A DNA stretch of 64,000 nucleotides, taken from assembly GCF_001514065.1 (NCBI RefSeq), contig NZ_KQ948427.1, positions 109,794-173,793 of the forward strand, written 5' to 3'. The notes below the pieces were generated by a model. The model saw nothing but the letters and a program-made list of their open reading frames with translations, made no database searches and was not told the origin of the DNA. This document shows positions 6,679 through 15,115 of this stretch, in pieces. Each line of letters begins with the position of its first letter. Within the stretch, counting starts at the first letter, position 1. A program made the position numbers and the translations under genes. This DNA is from Streptomyces antibioticus (lineage in GTDB: Bacteria > Actinomycetota > Actinomycetes > Streptomycetales > Streptomycetaceae).

Positions 6679-8202
6679 TCAGTCGTCTTCCCCCGCGGCC
6701 GCGGGGTCGGGCTCCTCGCCGACGGTGTACGTGTCCTTGACCTTCACCTCGGAGACCCCGCGGCCCTCCGGGAAGACCCGCCGCCAGTCACCGATCACAT
6801 GCAGCTCGTCGGTGCCCATGGCGCGGACGACCGTGAGGCCCTCCTCGTGGGCCTTGAGCGCCTTCATCCAGAGGTTGGCGAAGGCCTGCGAGCGGATGAG
6901 GTGCATCCAGTCGGGGCGGTACAGCTCCCGGTTGTAGTTCGACTCCCCCATGGTGGAGACGAACTTGGAGTACATCGCCTTCACGTACTCCAGCGTCACG
7001 TCGTCGTCCTCGGCGATCGCCCGGTCCCGGGCCTCCTTCAGCGCGACCCGGAACTTCTCCAGCAGGCCTTCGGTGGCGCCTGAGGTGAACGACTCGTGGA
7101 TCTCCGGCGGGTCGCACAGCCCGTACTTCGGCCCCGACAGGCGCAGCAGGAGCCGCAGGGTCGGTTCGGTGACCCAGAGCGGGCCGGGCTCGTCGCGGTT
7201 GCCGATCGGGTTCGGCAGCTCGGCCTCGTGGTCCCAGGCCGGCGGGGTGATCAGATGGACGCCGGCGCGGCGGCGGTCGTGGTCGAAGCCGGTGGAGTGC
7301 TCCAGCTGACCGATCGGCAGATGGGTCTTGAGCGCCGACAGATACGCGCCGTTGATGTCGAGCGCGGTCACCTCGTGCAGGCCCGGCGGGAGTTCGGTGC
7401 GGGCCCACTTGGGGCGGGCCTCCCAGATGCGGTCGGCGCCGCGCGCGGTCTGCTTGCGCAGGATGTCCGGGATCCAGGGGTGCGCGACGACGTCGTACCG
7501 GCCGCCCTTGCGGGTCTCGTCCAGCAGCGCCATGGCGTCCGGGATGGCCTTCTTCACCAGCGCCGCGGTCGCGGCCTCCAGGTCCCCGCCGTGCTGGGCG
7601 AGGGCGCCGGCGACCGCGGAGGCGATGAGGTCGGGCTCCTGGGAGGCGGCGGCCTGCATACGGCGTCCTACGGGGACGACGCGGACGGGGGCGGGGGCGG
7701 GGGCCTGCTGCTTCTTCGGCTCGGGAACGGGCTCTTTCTGCGGCTCGGGTTCCGGAGCCGGCGCCGCCGGTGTCGTCGTACCGCAGTCGGCCGGGTCGAG
7801 GTGCTGCGGGAAGCCGGCAACCTGGTGGTGGGCGGGGGCCCCGCAGAGAACGCAGGGCTGCGGCGCGGCGAGGGCCTCGACCTCATCGGTCTCGCCCGTG
7901 TCCACCTCATCGGTCTCGGGCTCTACGTCCTCCTCGGCCGCCTTCTCCTCCTCCGCAGGGTCCGCCAGCTTGGCCTGGGCGCCCTCCAGGAAGTACGCGT
8001 ACTTCTCGCGCACCTCCCCGCTCGGGTCCCGCCCCGCCTCCCAGCCGCCCACGGTCGAGGGGCTCACCCCGAGGGCCTGGGCCACCTGGGCACGGGAGAG
8101 GTTGAGGCCCTCGCGCAGGGCGCGCCGTACGTCGACCGGCGGCAGCGGCACCTCCTGGCGGGCGCCGGCCAGCAGGGCGTCGATCGCGTCGAAGTCCGTC
8201 AT
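6679..8202 (-). CDS. Tap-like (telomere-associated-protein-like) XRE-domain protein
   Basis: 507 aa. Residues about 20-60 are an XRE helix-turn-helix (LSRAQVAQALGVSPSTVGGW). Residues 83-112 are strongly acidic. CVLC...HH...H...C at 117-140 looks like a zinc-binding knuckle, followed by a Pro/Ala/Lys linker (145-175). The long C-terminal domain contains ALDINGAYLSALKTHLP (280-296), reminiscent of the DxxxxY motif A of family-B polymerases, and resembles Streptomyces telomere-associated Tap proteins. Related core-genome proteins have been annotated as linked to morphological differentiation; that is from memory. It is coupled by an ATGA overlap to the small XRE gene upstream. Function unproven; DNA binding is likely. 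Confidence 0.6.
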   Translation of the reverse strand: MTDFDAIDALLAGARQEVPLPPVDVRRALREGLNLSRAQVAQALGVSPSTVGGWEAGRDPSGEVREKYAYFLEGAQAKLADPAEEEKAAEEDVEPETDEVDTGETDEVEALAAPQPCVLCGAPAHHQVAGFPQHLDPADCGTTTPAAPAPEPEPQKEPVPEPKKQQAPAPAPVRVVPVGRRMQAAASQEPDLIASAVAGALAQHGGDLEAATAALVKKAIPDAMALLDETRKGGRYDVVAHPWIPDILRKQTARGADRIWEARPKWARTELPPGLHEVTALDINGAYLSALKTHLPIGQLEHSTGFDHDRRRAGVHLITPPAWDHEAELPNPIGNRDEPGPLWVTEPTLRLLLRLSGPKYGLCDPPEIHESFTSGATEGLLEKFRVALKEARDRAIAEDDDVTLEYVKAMYSKFVSTMGESNYNRELYRPDWMHLIRSQAFANLWMKALKAHEEGLTVVRAMGTDELHVIGDWRRVFPEGRGVSEVKVKDTYTVGEEPDPAAAGEDD

Positions 8203-8480
8203 CGGGCCACCGCCCTCGGGCCACCGGAGCGGCGCTTCCGTACGGGCAGGGTCTCGCAGGCCCTGGTGGGGCCGGCGAGGAGGTCGAGGACGTCGATGCC
8301 GAAGTGCGCGGCGAGCGCGTCGCAGTCGGCCAGGCTCCAGGCGGCGCTGCCGGACTGGCGGCGGCTCACCTGCGCCTGGCTCACGCCGAGCGCGACGGCG
8401 ACGTCCGCCTGTGACTCACCCGTCGCGTGCATCAACGCGGCCACCGACGACCTCACCCGTTCTCCCAAGGACAGTCCCAC
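8199..8480 (-). CDS. Small XRE-family transcriptional regulator
   Basis: 93 aa from a GTG at 8480. I preferred this to an ATG at 8504 because the minus-strand box TAGGGT (8493-8488) ends 7 nt before it and no ribosome binding site is visible, implying a leaderless message. The helix-turn-helix is ESQADVAVALGVSQAQVSRR, and the following IDVLDLLAG is the typical last helix. The stop overlaps the start of the Tap-like gene (ATGA), so both are probably made from one transcript and act together. Confidence 0.75.
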   Translation of the reverse strand: MGLSLGERVRSSVAALMHATGESQADVAVALGVSQAQVSRRQSGSAAWSLADCDALAAHFGIDVLDLLAGPTRACETLPVRKRRSGGPRAVAR

Positions 8481-8606
8481 CCCGCCAACCCTACCCGGCC
8501 TCATGCGTCAGCCGTATGAAGCATGCCGTCCACGCATGGGCGCGTCGGGTCCGGCTGCCCGGGTACTCGGGTGCTCCCCCGCAGCGCAGGCCCGAGAGGA
8601 GCCAAG

Positions 8607-9635
8607 GTGAGCAGCACAACGGGCAGCAGGATCGTCGTCACGGGCGCCACCGGCAACGTAGGCACCAGTGTGGTGCGGCTCCTGTCGGAGGATCCGGACG
8701 TCGGTTCCGTGGTGGGGCTGGCACGCCGGGCCCCCGAGTGGTCGCCGCCGAAGACGGACTGGGTCACGGTCGACCTGTCCTCCGAGGAGACGGATCTGGC
8801 GGCGGAGTTCGCCGGTGCGTCCGCCGTGGTGCATCTGGCCTGGGCGTTCCAGCCGACGCATGATCCGGCGGTCACCTGGCGCACCAACGTCCTCGGGTCC
8901 ATCCGGGTGTTCGAGGCGGTGGCCGCGGCCAAGGTGCCGACGCTGGTGCACACGTCGTCGGTGGGCGCGTACTCACCGGGGCCGAAGGACGAGGCCGTGG
9001 ACGAGTCGTGGCCGACGCACGGCTGGCCGGATGCCGCGTACTGCCGGGAGAAGGCCTATCTGGAGCGGGCCCTGGACACGTTCGAGCGCGACCACCCCGA
9101 GGTGCGGGTGGTGCGGATGCGGCCGGCGTTCCTGTTCAAGCGGGAGTCGGCGAGCGAGCAGCGCCGTATCTTCGGCGGCCGTTTCCTGCCCGGGCCGCTG
9201 GTCCGTCCGGAGCTGCTGCCGTTCCTGCCGGACATCCCGGGCCTGCGGGTGCAGGCCCTGCACACGGACGACGCGGCCAAGGCGTACCGGCTGGCCCTGC
9301 GCTCAGAAGCCCGCGGCGCCTTCAACCTGGCCGCGGAGCCGCTGGTGGACGCGGAGCTGCTGGGCGAGCTGCTCGGCGCCCGCCCGGTCCGCCTGCCCCG
9401 CACCGCGGCCCGCTCGGCGATCGCCGCGGCCTGGGGCCTCCATCTGCTGCCCGCCTCTCCGCACCTCTTCGACGCGGTCCTGCGCCTGCCCCTCATGGAC
9501 TGCACCCGCGCCCGCACAGAACTCCGCTGGCGCCCGGACCACACGGCGACCGAGGTGCTGGAGGAGTTCCTGAAGGGGTTCCAACAGGGGGCCGGGGCGG
9601 ACACGGTGCCGATGCGGGGGCGGAAGGCGGGCTGA
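8607..9635 (+). CDS. NAD-dependent epimerase/dehydratase family protein
   Basis: 342 aa from a GTG with GAGAGGAG upstream; longer in-frame starts lack one. Extended SDR fold: nucleotide-binding VTGATGNVGTS at the N-terminus, ASAVVHLAWAF after beta-4, VHTSSVGAYSPG, and the YCREKAYLER helix in place of the YxxxK motif (Y then K with three residues between). The C-terminal half (LHTDDAAKAYRLAL, RARTELRW.P..TATEVLEEFL) is standard for sugar-nucleotide-epimerase-like proteins. It probably acts on an NAD(P)-bound small substrate. The context gives no clue to which. Confidence 0.83.
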   Translation: MSSTTGSRIVVTGATGNVGTSVVRLLSEDPDVGSVVGLARRAPEWSPPKTDWVTVDLSSEETDLAAEFAGASAVVHLAWAFQPTHDPAVTWRTNVLGSIRVFEAVAAAKVPTLVHTSSVGAYSPGPKDEAVDESWPTHGWPDAAYCREKAYLERALDTFERDHPEVRVVRMRPAFLFKRESASEQRRIFGGRFLPGPLVRPELLPFLPDIPGLRVQALHTDDAAKAYRLALRSEARGAFNLAAEPLVDAELLGELLGARPVRLPRTAARSAIAAAWGLHLLPASPHLFDAVLRLPLMDCTRARTELRWRPDHTATEVLEEFLKGFQQGAGADTVPMRGRKAG

Positions 9636-9708
9636 GGCGGCGCGCACGCAGCTGATCGCGGGCCGGGAGACCGGCTGAGCCCGGGCCCGCATCAGTGGAC
9701 GTTCTCCG

Positions 9709-9942
9709 TCAGTCGGACGGCTCCTGTGGTTCCGGATGTTCGGGGTGCACGGTGGCGGAGTGGGGTGCGCCCTGGCGGCCCGTGCCTGCCTGGTCCGTGT
9801 CGGGGACGTCGGTGGTGGGTTCGTTCTCGTCGGGCGGTTCGGGGGTCGCGTCCCAGCGGTCCTCGCCCTGTCCGGCCTGCTGGTCCGGCAGGTCCCTCGG
9901 GACGGGTTCGCCGTCCGGGCCCCGGCGGTGCTTGTCGGCCAC
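9709..9942 (-). CDS. Small acidic hydrophilic hypothetical protein (77 aa)
   Basis: Starts at a GTG with an excellent GAAGGGAGGA site 5 nt upstream and reads MADKHRRGPDGEPVPRDLPD..., then Glu/Asp/Pro/Gln-rich sequence to the end. There is no hydrophobic core, so it is probably intrinsically disordered. The same frame stays open far upstream through the ROK gene, but that part is a high-GC shadow; only the portion after the ribosome binding site is supported. Function unknown. Confidence 0.55.
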   Translation of the reverse strand: MADKHRRGPDGEPVPRDLPDQQAGQGEDRWDATPEPPDENEPTTDVPDTDQAGTGRQGAPHSATVHPEHPEPQEPSD

Positions 9943-10025
9943 GGCGTCCTCCCTTCGCGTCGTGGGGAGACACGCGAGTACCTCCGCCGGTCGCCGGTGA
10001 AACCCGGTGACCGGCATGCGGGCGC

Positions 10026-11315
10026 TCAGTGCGGGCTCCGCTCCTCCAGGGCCGTGCGCCAGGCGGGGTGCGGTCCCTCGGGGGCGGGTTCGGGGCGGCG
10101 GCCGCCGCGGGCGAAGAAGTCGGCGAGCGGCAGGATCGCGGCGCCGACGGTGACCGCGTCGGGGCCGAGCCGGCCGAGGTCGATGGTGACCTTCTCGGCC
10201 GGGTGCCGCAGGGCGTACGAGGCCGCGTGGCGGCGTACGGCGGGCAGGAAGCGGGTGCCCAGCTGGAGGCCCGCCCAGCCGCCGATGAGGATGCGCTCGG
10301 GCTGGAAGAGGTTGATCAGGTCGGACAGGCCCGCGCCCAGGTACTCGGCGGTCTCCTCCAGCACGGCCAGCGCGACCGGGTCGGCGGCGCTGTCGTCGGC
10401 CGGGTAGGCGGCGGCGAGCATCGCGGTCAGTGCCGTCTCCTCGTCGGTGCCCTCGGGTGGCCGGCCGCCCTCCTCGCGCCAGCGGTCGAGCAGCGACTCG
10501 GCGCCCGCGTACGCCTCCAGGCAGCCGAGCGCGCCGCAGCGGCAGCGGCGGCCCCGCACCCGTACCGTCAGATGCCCCCACTCGACCGCCCGGCCGTTCT
10601 CCACCTCGGGCGTGACCAGGCAGGCGCCGACGCCGGAGCCGAAGAGGACGACGACCGCGTTGTGCGCGCCGCGTCCGCCGCCGAACCACATCTCGGCCTG
10701 GCCGAGGGTCTTGGCGCCGTTGTCGATGAAGTACCGGACCGTATCGGGGAGTCGGGAGGTCGAGCGGAGCAGGGCCTCCAGCGGGACCGCGTCCCAGCCG
10801 ATGGTCTGGCCGTGGACCACCGCGCCCCGCTCGGGGGTGCGCTCCACGATGCCGGGGACACCGATGCCGACGCCGAGGAGCTGCTCGGGGGCGATGCCCG
10901 CGTCGGCGAGCACCTCGGCGACGCCGTCGCGGATGTGCCCGACGATGACCTCGACGTCGTAACGCTGCTGGGTCAACGGCCGTTCGGCGCGGGCCAGTTC
11001 GGTGAGCGTCAGGTCGAACAGCTCGACGCGGACCCGGGTCTCGCCGACGTCGACGCCGATCATGTGGCCGCTGCCGGGGGCCACGCGCAGCAGGGTGCGG
11101 GGGCGGCCGCCGTCGGAGTCGACGCTGCCCGCCTCCTCCAGCAGGCCGTCGGCGACGAGATCGGCGACGACGTTGCTGACCGAGCCGGAGCTGAGGCCGG
11201 TCGCCGGGCCGAGTTCGAAGCGGCTGAGGGGTCCGTCGAAGTAGAGCCGTTGCAGCACGGCTGTCCGGTTGGCCCGCCTCAGATCGCGTACCGTGCGCCC
11301 GTTCCGCCCCGCCAT
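10026..11315 (-). CDS. ROK-family transcriptional repressor
   Basis: 429 aa from the ATG at 11315 (GGAGGGGAG upstream); an ATG at 11351 is weaker. The N-terminal winged helix-turn-helix (LSRFELGPATGLSSGSVSNV) is followed by a ROK kinase-like domain: IGVDVGETRVRVELFDL, the zinc motif CRCGALGCLEAYAG, and IGGWAGL near the C-terminus. ROK repressors of this form (NagC/XylR type) bind sugars or sugar phosphates and control sugar genes. No sugar transporter is adjacent, so the target is probably elsewhere or the gene itself. Confidence 0.9.
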   Translation of the reverse strand: MAGRNGRTVRDLRRANRTAVLQRLYFDGPLSRFELGPATGLSSGSVSNVVADLVADGLLEEAGSVDSDGGRPRTLLRVAPGSGHMIGVDVGETRVRVELFDLTLTELARAERPLTQQRYDVEVIVGHIRDGVAEVLADAGIAPEQLLGVGIGVPGIVERTPERGAVVHGQTIGWDAVPLEALLRSTSRLPDTVRYFIDNGAKTLGQAEMWFGGGRGAHNAVVVLFGSGVGACLVTPEVENGRAVEWGHLTVRVRGRRCRCGALGCLEAYAGAESLLDRWREEGGRPPEGTDEETALTAMLAAAYPADDSAADPVALAVLEETAEYLGAGLSDLINLFQPERILIGGWAGLQLGTRFLPAVRRHAASYALRHPAEKVTIDLGRLGPDAVTVGAAILPLADFFARGGRRPEPAPEGPHPAWRTALEERSPH

Positions 11316-11390
11316 GTGGCTCCCCTCCGACCCCTGTCCGACCTGCAACATACCGCTGCGAGGGCACGAAAGGCGACTTTCCCCACCCTC

Positions 11391-12177
11391 TTAATTCACG
11401 ATGTGAACTATGACGGGGGTCTCCGTCTCACGCTCGGACTCCGCGACGGGGGCGCCGTAGCGGGCGAGGGTGTGCCAGACCATCTTCAGGTCCTGGAGGT
11501 CGTGGCGGCCGGTGCGGGCGGCGTTGCCGATGAGTCTCGGGTCGATGTGGCCGTCCTCGGCGATCCGGGCGCCGAGTTCGGCGTACTCCTCGCCCCGGTA
11601 GGCCGCACGCCGGCACAGCTCCGACACGCTGAGCCGGTAGCCGGGGTGCCATTCGACCGGGCAGGGCAGCAGCCGGGCCGCCGCCTCGACGGGCGTGCCG
11701 CGGTAGCAGGCGTCCAGCACGAGCGCCTCCACGTCCCCGGCGAGGGTGACGCCGCCGTGGATCTGGGCCTCGATGTAGTCGTTGAGGGCGTCCTGGTCGT
11801 CCGCCTCGGCCAGGGCGATGAGGGACATCCCGGCGGCCACACCGAAGTGGACCGGCTCGGCGGCGCTGTCCGGATAGCAGAAGGTGGCTCGGGGCAGCGC
11901 GGTGCCGGTCAGCCGGAAAGGATGCGGCTCTCCCAGCGCCAGCGGTCGCCACCCGGGTGCGCGGTGAGGCCGCCGTTGCTTGTGCCGGTCACGAACTGGG
12001 AGTGGTAGCTGCCGTCCCGCAACAGCGCCTCCAGGATGGGCAGCCCGCCGGTCAGCCGGTCGGGTGGAAGTTCAGCGTGATGCGTATGTCGGGGTCGACG
12101 GCCGGTCCCGACGACAGTGCCGCCACGTGCCGCAGCGCCGCCCGGGCCCTCGGTGACCGGATGCCCTCGAAATTCAC
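11391..12177 (-). pseudogene. Degraded DUF3626 gene (frameshift plus internal deletion)
   Basis: Three pieces in three frames read as one DUF3626 protein. Piece 1 starts at the GTG at 12177 (GAGGAGGAG upstream) and ends with LNFHP at about 12060. There CCGACCGGCTGA has lost one base compared with the expected HPDRLTGG, putting a stop in frame. Piece 2 (DRLTGGLPILEALLRDGSYH... to WRWESRI) ends at a stop at about 11909. Piece 3 (FRLTGTALPRATFCYPDSAA...VHFGVAAGMSL) continues in the third frame to 11391. The join between pieces 2 and 3 also lacks the roughly 30-40 residues expected there. Function of the family unknown. An alternative is sequencing error, but two separate lesions make real decay likelier. 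Confidence 0.75.
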
Positions 12178-12280
12178 TGGCTCCTCCTCGGGGGGGTCGA
12201 CTACCCTGGCGGAACCTAGGGGCACTAGGTAATTCGCCCACTTGTTTCGCATGAAGCAAGACTCCCAAGGAGGCTCTTCC

Positions 12281-12775
12281 ATGAGATCACTGACCGAGCA
12301 CGACATCCGCAATGCTTTCGTCAATTGCTCCAAAGGAGAGGCCAAGCGTCTGACCGTGCCGCGCGATCTCGACGAACGCCCTTGGGACGACCTGGACTTC
12401 CTCGGCTGGCGAGATCCCGGAGCGCCGGACCGCAGTTACCTGGTCGCCGAGCGGCGCGGGCGGCCCGTCGCCCTGAGCATGCGACTCGCGTCCGCGCACC
12501 GCGGCTTTCTGCACCGCAGCATGTGCTCGCTGTGCCTGACGACCCACCCGGGCGGCGGCGTCGCGCTGATGACCGCACGCAAGGCGGGCGCGGCCGGGCG
12601 CGACGGCAACTCGGTCGGCCTGTACATGTGCTCCGACCTGGCCTGTTCGCTGTACGTCCGGGGCAAGAAGGTGCCGCAGAGCACGCTGCGGATCGAGGAG
12701 AGCCTGACGCTGGACGAACAGATCGCCCGCACCACGGGCAATCTGTCCGCCTTCCTCGACAAGCTGGACGCCTGA
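12281..12775 (+). CDS. FBP-domain (FusB/FusC-like treble-clef zinc finger) protein
   Basis: 164 aa, with AAGGAGG 9 nt before the ATG. The N-terminal helix set (EHDIRNAFVNCSKGEAKRL) leads to a globular part with two cysteine pairs, CSLC at about 86-89 and CSDLAC at about 122-127, which would bind zinc. This is the FBP family, related to the C-terminal domain of the EF-G-binding FusB protein. It may bind elongation factor G and rescue it on the ribosome; fusidic-acid protection is known for staphylococcal FusB but not shown for actinobacterial homologues. It is convergent with the quinone reductase gene, one nucleotide apart. Confidence 0.72.
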   Translation: MRSLTEHDIRNAFVNCSKGEAKRLTVPRDLDERPWDDLDFLGWRDPGAPDRSYLVAERRGRPVALSMRLASAHRGFLHRSMCSLCLTTHPGGGVALMTARKAGAAGRDGNSVGLYMCSDLACSLYVRGKKVPQSTLRIEESLTLDEQIARTTGNLSAFLDKLDA

Positions 12776-12776
12776 C

Positions 12777-13778
12777 TCAGTCCAGGGCACCCACGGCCAG
12801 CACGATCTTGCCGCGGTTCGCCCTGTTCTCCAGCCGCTCGTGCGCGGTGCGCGCCTGCGCGAGCGGCAGCACCGTCTCGACCGGCACCCGGTACACGCCC
12901 GCGGCGACCCGGTCGGCCAGTTCCCGCAGGTCGGCCCGGGGGTCGTAGCCCTGCAACTGCCGGTTGGTGAGCTGGAAGCCGTGGATCGTCACGTTCTTCG
13001 GGTAGAAGTCGCGGGTGTCGATCGTGCTGGGCTCCAGCGCCACGTTGGCGAGCGCGACGACCCGGCCCCCCTGCCCGACCTGGCGCAGGCTCCGGCCGAA
13101 GGACGCGCCCCCGACGGTGTCGAGGACGACCTCGGCACCACGCCCGCCGGTCAGCCGCAGCACCTCCTCGACCTCGGCGTCTCCGGGGTGCGCGGAGGTG
13201 TCGAGGACGGCGTCCGCCCCGAACTCCCCGGCCCAGGCGGCCTTCTCGGCCGATCCGGCGAGCGCGATCACCCGGGCCCCCGCGTCGGCGGCGATCTGCA
13301 CGGCCGCGGTGCCGACCCCGCTCGCCGCGGCCTTCACCACGATGGTGTCGTCCTTGCCGACCCGGGCGAGGTGCCGCACGCAGTACCAGGCGGAGAGCCA
13401 CGCGATGGGCAGAGCGGCCGCCTCGACCAGGCTCACACCGTCGGGCAGCGCCACCACCTGGGTGGCGGGCACCACGGCCGACTCGGCGTAGAAGCCAGGG
13501 GACTTCCCCGCGTCCAGGGCGACGACCCGCTGCCCGGCCTCAAGCCCTTCCACGCCCTCCCCCAGCTCGGCGATCACACCGGACGCCTCGGCGCCCGGAA
13601 TCAGCGGGGGCTTGCCGGCGCGGTGATAGACACCGCGCCTGACGAGGGCGTCGGCGCGGTTCACGCCGGCCGCCGCGACCCGTAGGAGCACCTCCCCCGG
13701 TCCCGGCACCGGTTCCGGCACCTCGACCTCGACCAGCACCTCGGGCCCGCCGAACTCGTCGATCCGCACCGCACGCAT
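12777..13778 (-). CDS. NADPH:quinone reductase-like MDR-family oxidoreductase
   Basis: 333 aa from an ATG behind GGTGGGGT. The N-terminal GroES-like domain (MRAVRIDEFGGPEVL..., AGVNRADALVRRGVYH) lacks the zinc cysteines, marking the zinc-independent quinone-reductase branch of medium-chain dehydrogenases. A nucleotide fold ASGVGTAAVQIAADAGARVIA and the VVLDTVGG strand follow. It would reduce quinones or alpha,beta-unsaturated carbonyls with NADPH. It shares a 108-nt divergent promoter region with a CGNR regulator, which is the best candidate for its controller. Confidence 0.88.
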   Translation of the reverse strand: MRAVRIDEFGGPEVLVEVEVPEPVPGPGEVLLRVAAAGVNRADALVRRGVYHRAGKPPLIPGAEASGVIAELGEGVEGLEAGQRVVALDAGKSPGFYAESAVVPATQVVALPDGVSLVEAAALPIAWLSAWYCVRHLARVGKDDTIVVKAAASGVGTAAVQIAADAGARVIALAGSAEKAAWAGEFGADAVLDTSAHPGDAEVEEVLRLTGGRGAEVVLDTVGGASFGRSLRQVGQGGRVVALANVALEPSTIDTRDFYPKNVTIHGFQLTNRQLQGYDPRADLRELADRVAAGVYRVPVETVLPLAQARTAHERLENRANRGKIVLAVGALD

Positions 13779-13802
13779 ACCCCACCCGCTCTCACACGTC
13801 GC

Positions 13803-13853
13803 TGACACCTCTTGAACAGGTGTCACCTTGCGACACTGGTTCAAGGGGTGTCA
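13803..13853. promoter_or_regulatory. Large inverted-repeat operator between quinone reductase and CGNR regulator
   Basis: TGACACCTCTTGAAC (13803-13817) and GTTCAAGGGGTGTCA (13839-13853) match as an inverted repeat at 14 of 15 positions, 21 nt apart. The spacer contains further GGTGTCA and CGACACT half-sites, so the GTGTCA/TGACAC element occurs four times. It lies upstream of both divergent genes and covers a minus-strand TTGACA that could be the -35 box of the reductase gene. Confidence 0.6.
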
Positions 13854-13885
13854 AGGTCTGGCCCCCTGCGGGTAGGCTCGGCGTC

Positions 13886-14467
13886 GTGACCACGACCAGC
13901 CCCGACCCCGATCTCGTCTTCCCGTTCATCGGGGGCCGCCCCTGCCTGAACTTCGTCGCCACGCTCGGCAAACGGCACGCCACGCCCAAGGAGCGGCTGC
14001 CGGACACCGCCGCCCTGGCGCGCTGGCTGACCCAGGCGGAGCTGGCCGCGGGCGAGGAGCCGGTGCGGGTGACCTCACGGGATCTCGCGGACGCCCGGCT
14101 GCTGCGCGAGGCCGTCCACCGTTTCGTGCGGGCCGCCATGGCGGGGCAGGGGCCGGACGCGGCCGATGTCGGGCTGATCAACGCCACGGCGGCGCGGCCG
14201 GACCTGGCACCCCAGTGGGGCGCGGTGCGCTGGACGGCGCGGCATCCCGCGCGGGCGGCCCTGGCCACCGTCGCGCGGGATGCCGTACTGCTGGCGAGCG
14301 GGCCGCTGATGGCGCGGGTCAAGGAGTGTGAGAACCCGGAGTGTTCCCTGCTGTTCCTCGACGACTCCCAGGCCCGGCGGCGGCGTTGGTGCTCGATGGA
14401 GCGGTGCGGCAACCTCGCGAAGATCGCCGGCTACCGGTCCCGCAGCCGGGCCGTGGGCAGCGCCTGA
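13886..14467 (+). CDS. CGNR zinc-finger transcriptional regulator (ABATE domain)
   Basis: 193 aa. The GTG start is favoured because TAGGCT (13873-13878) lies 7 nt upstream and no SD is seen, suggesting a leaderless message. The N-terminal ABATE-like domain reads FPFIGGRPCLNFVATLGKR; the C-terminal zinc ribbon is CENPECSLLFLDDSQARRRRWCSMERCGNLAK, with four cysteines and the diagnostic CGN. These proteins are stress-type regulators whose ligands are unknown. Its position suggests control of the divergent quinone reductase and autoregulation through the shared inverted repeat. Confidence 0.88.
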   Translation: MTTTSPDPDLVFPFIGGRPCLNFVATLGKRHATPKERLPDTAALARWLTQAELAAGEEPVRVTSRDLADARLLREAVHRFVRAAMAGQGPDAADVGLINATAARPDLAPQWGAVRWTARHPARAALATVARDAVLLASGPLMARVKECENPECSLLFLDDSQARRRRWCSMERCGNLAKIAGYRSRSRAVGSA

Positions 14468-14477
14468 CCTCGGGGTT

Positions 14478-15062
14478 TCAGGGCTTCCAGTGCGGGTCGC
14501 GGCCGAGGAAGGCGAGCAGGGACTCGGCGTGTCCCGCGCCTTCCGGGACCTGCCGTGCCGGGGCGAACACCTGGTAGGCGTCGCGGAGATGGTCCACGAG
14601 GTGGTCCGCGACCGGCCGGATGCCCTCGGCCAGCTCCTCCGGGAGCGGCAGGTCCTGGCCCGTCGCGACGGCGATGTCCCAGGCGTGCACGGCCGCGTCC
14701 ATCGCGGCCGCCGCGGCGGCGAACGGCAGGGGCAGCGGGCCAAGGGGCGTGGGCACCGCCTCGCTGTCCGCGGGCAGCCCCGCGTAGGCGGCCGCCACCG
14801 CCCGCAGCACCTCGTCGAGCTGCGCCGACGGGTCCGCGGCGAGGGCGTCCTCGGGGTGGAAGGGATCGGAGTCGGGGCACCCGCCGGTGATCGCGAGACC
14901 GTAGCCCTGCTGGTCGATGCGCGCGTGGTTGAACACCTGGCGGGCCGTCCACTCGCTGCACGGCGTCGCCGCTCCCCACGCCACCGCCGGCACCCCCGCG
15001 ACCACCTCACGGAGATAGTCGTGCGCACCTGTGAGAACCTCGAACCCTCGGGTGTCCGCCAT
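14478..15062 (-). CDS. TIGR03086-type metal-binding protein (DinB/mycothiol-dependent isomerase-like)
   Basis: 194 aa, with AGGGGAGA upstream of the ATG at 15062. Four-helix-bundle protein with the metal-ligand pattern: CSEWTARQVFNHA (H47), then DAAVHAWDIAVATGQD with a second histidine. This belongs to the DinB/maleylpyruvate-isomerase N-terminal clan common in mycothiol-producing actinobacteria. Likely a thiol- or metal-dependent enzyme of unknown substrate. It is divergent from the FUSC exporter gene, with which it shares a 75-nt promoter region. Confidence 0.8.
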   Translation of the reverse strand: MADTRGFEVLTGAHDYLREVVAGVPAVAWGAATPCSEWTARQVFNHARIDQQGYGLAITGGCPDSDPFHPEDALAADPSAQLDEVLRAVAAAYAGLPADSEAVPTPLGPLPLPFAAAAAAMDAAVHAWDIAVATGQDLPLPEELAEGIRPVADHLVDHLRDAYQVFAPARQVPEGAGHAESLLAFLGRDPHWKP

Positions 15063-15115
15063 CACCGGTCTCCCCTCTTGCCGCCGATCTGCTGTTGCCA
15101 ACAATCTAGGCACCC

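Noticed and set aside
9943-11367. Upstream part of the frame that contains the 77-aa acidic protein (552 codons in all)
   Set aside because: It lies in another frame of the ROK repressor gene and is Arg/Pro-rich without motifs; only the part after the GAAGGGAGGA site is retained.
10029-12008. 659-codon plus-strand frame opposite the ROK gene and DUF3626 remnant
   Set aside because: Antisense to a clear ROK protein; no motifs, skewed composition.
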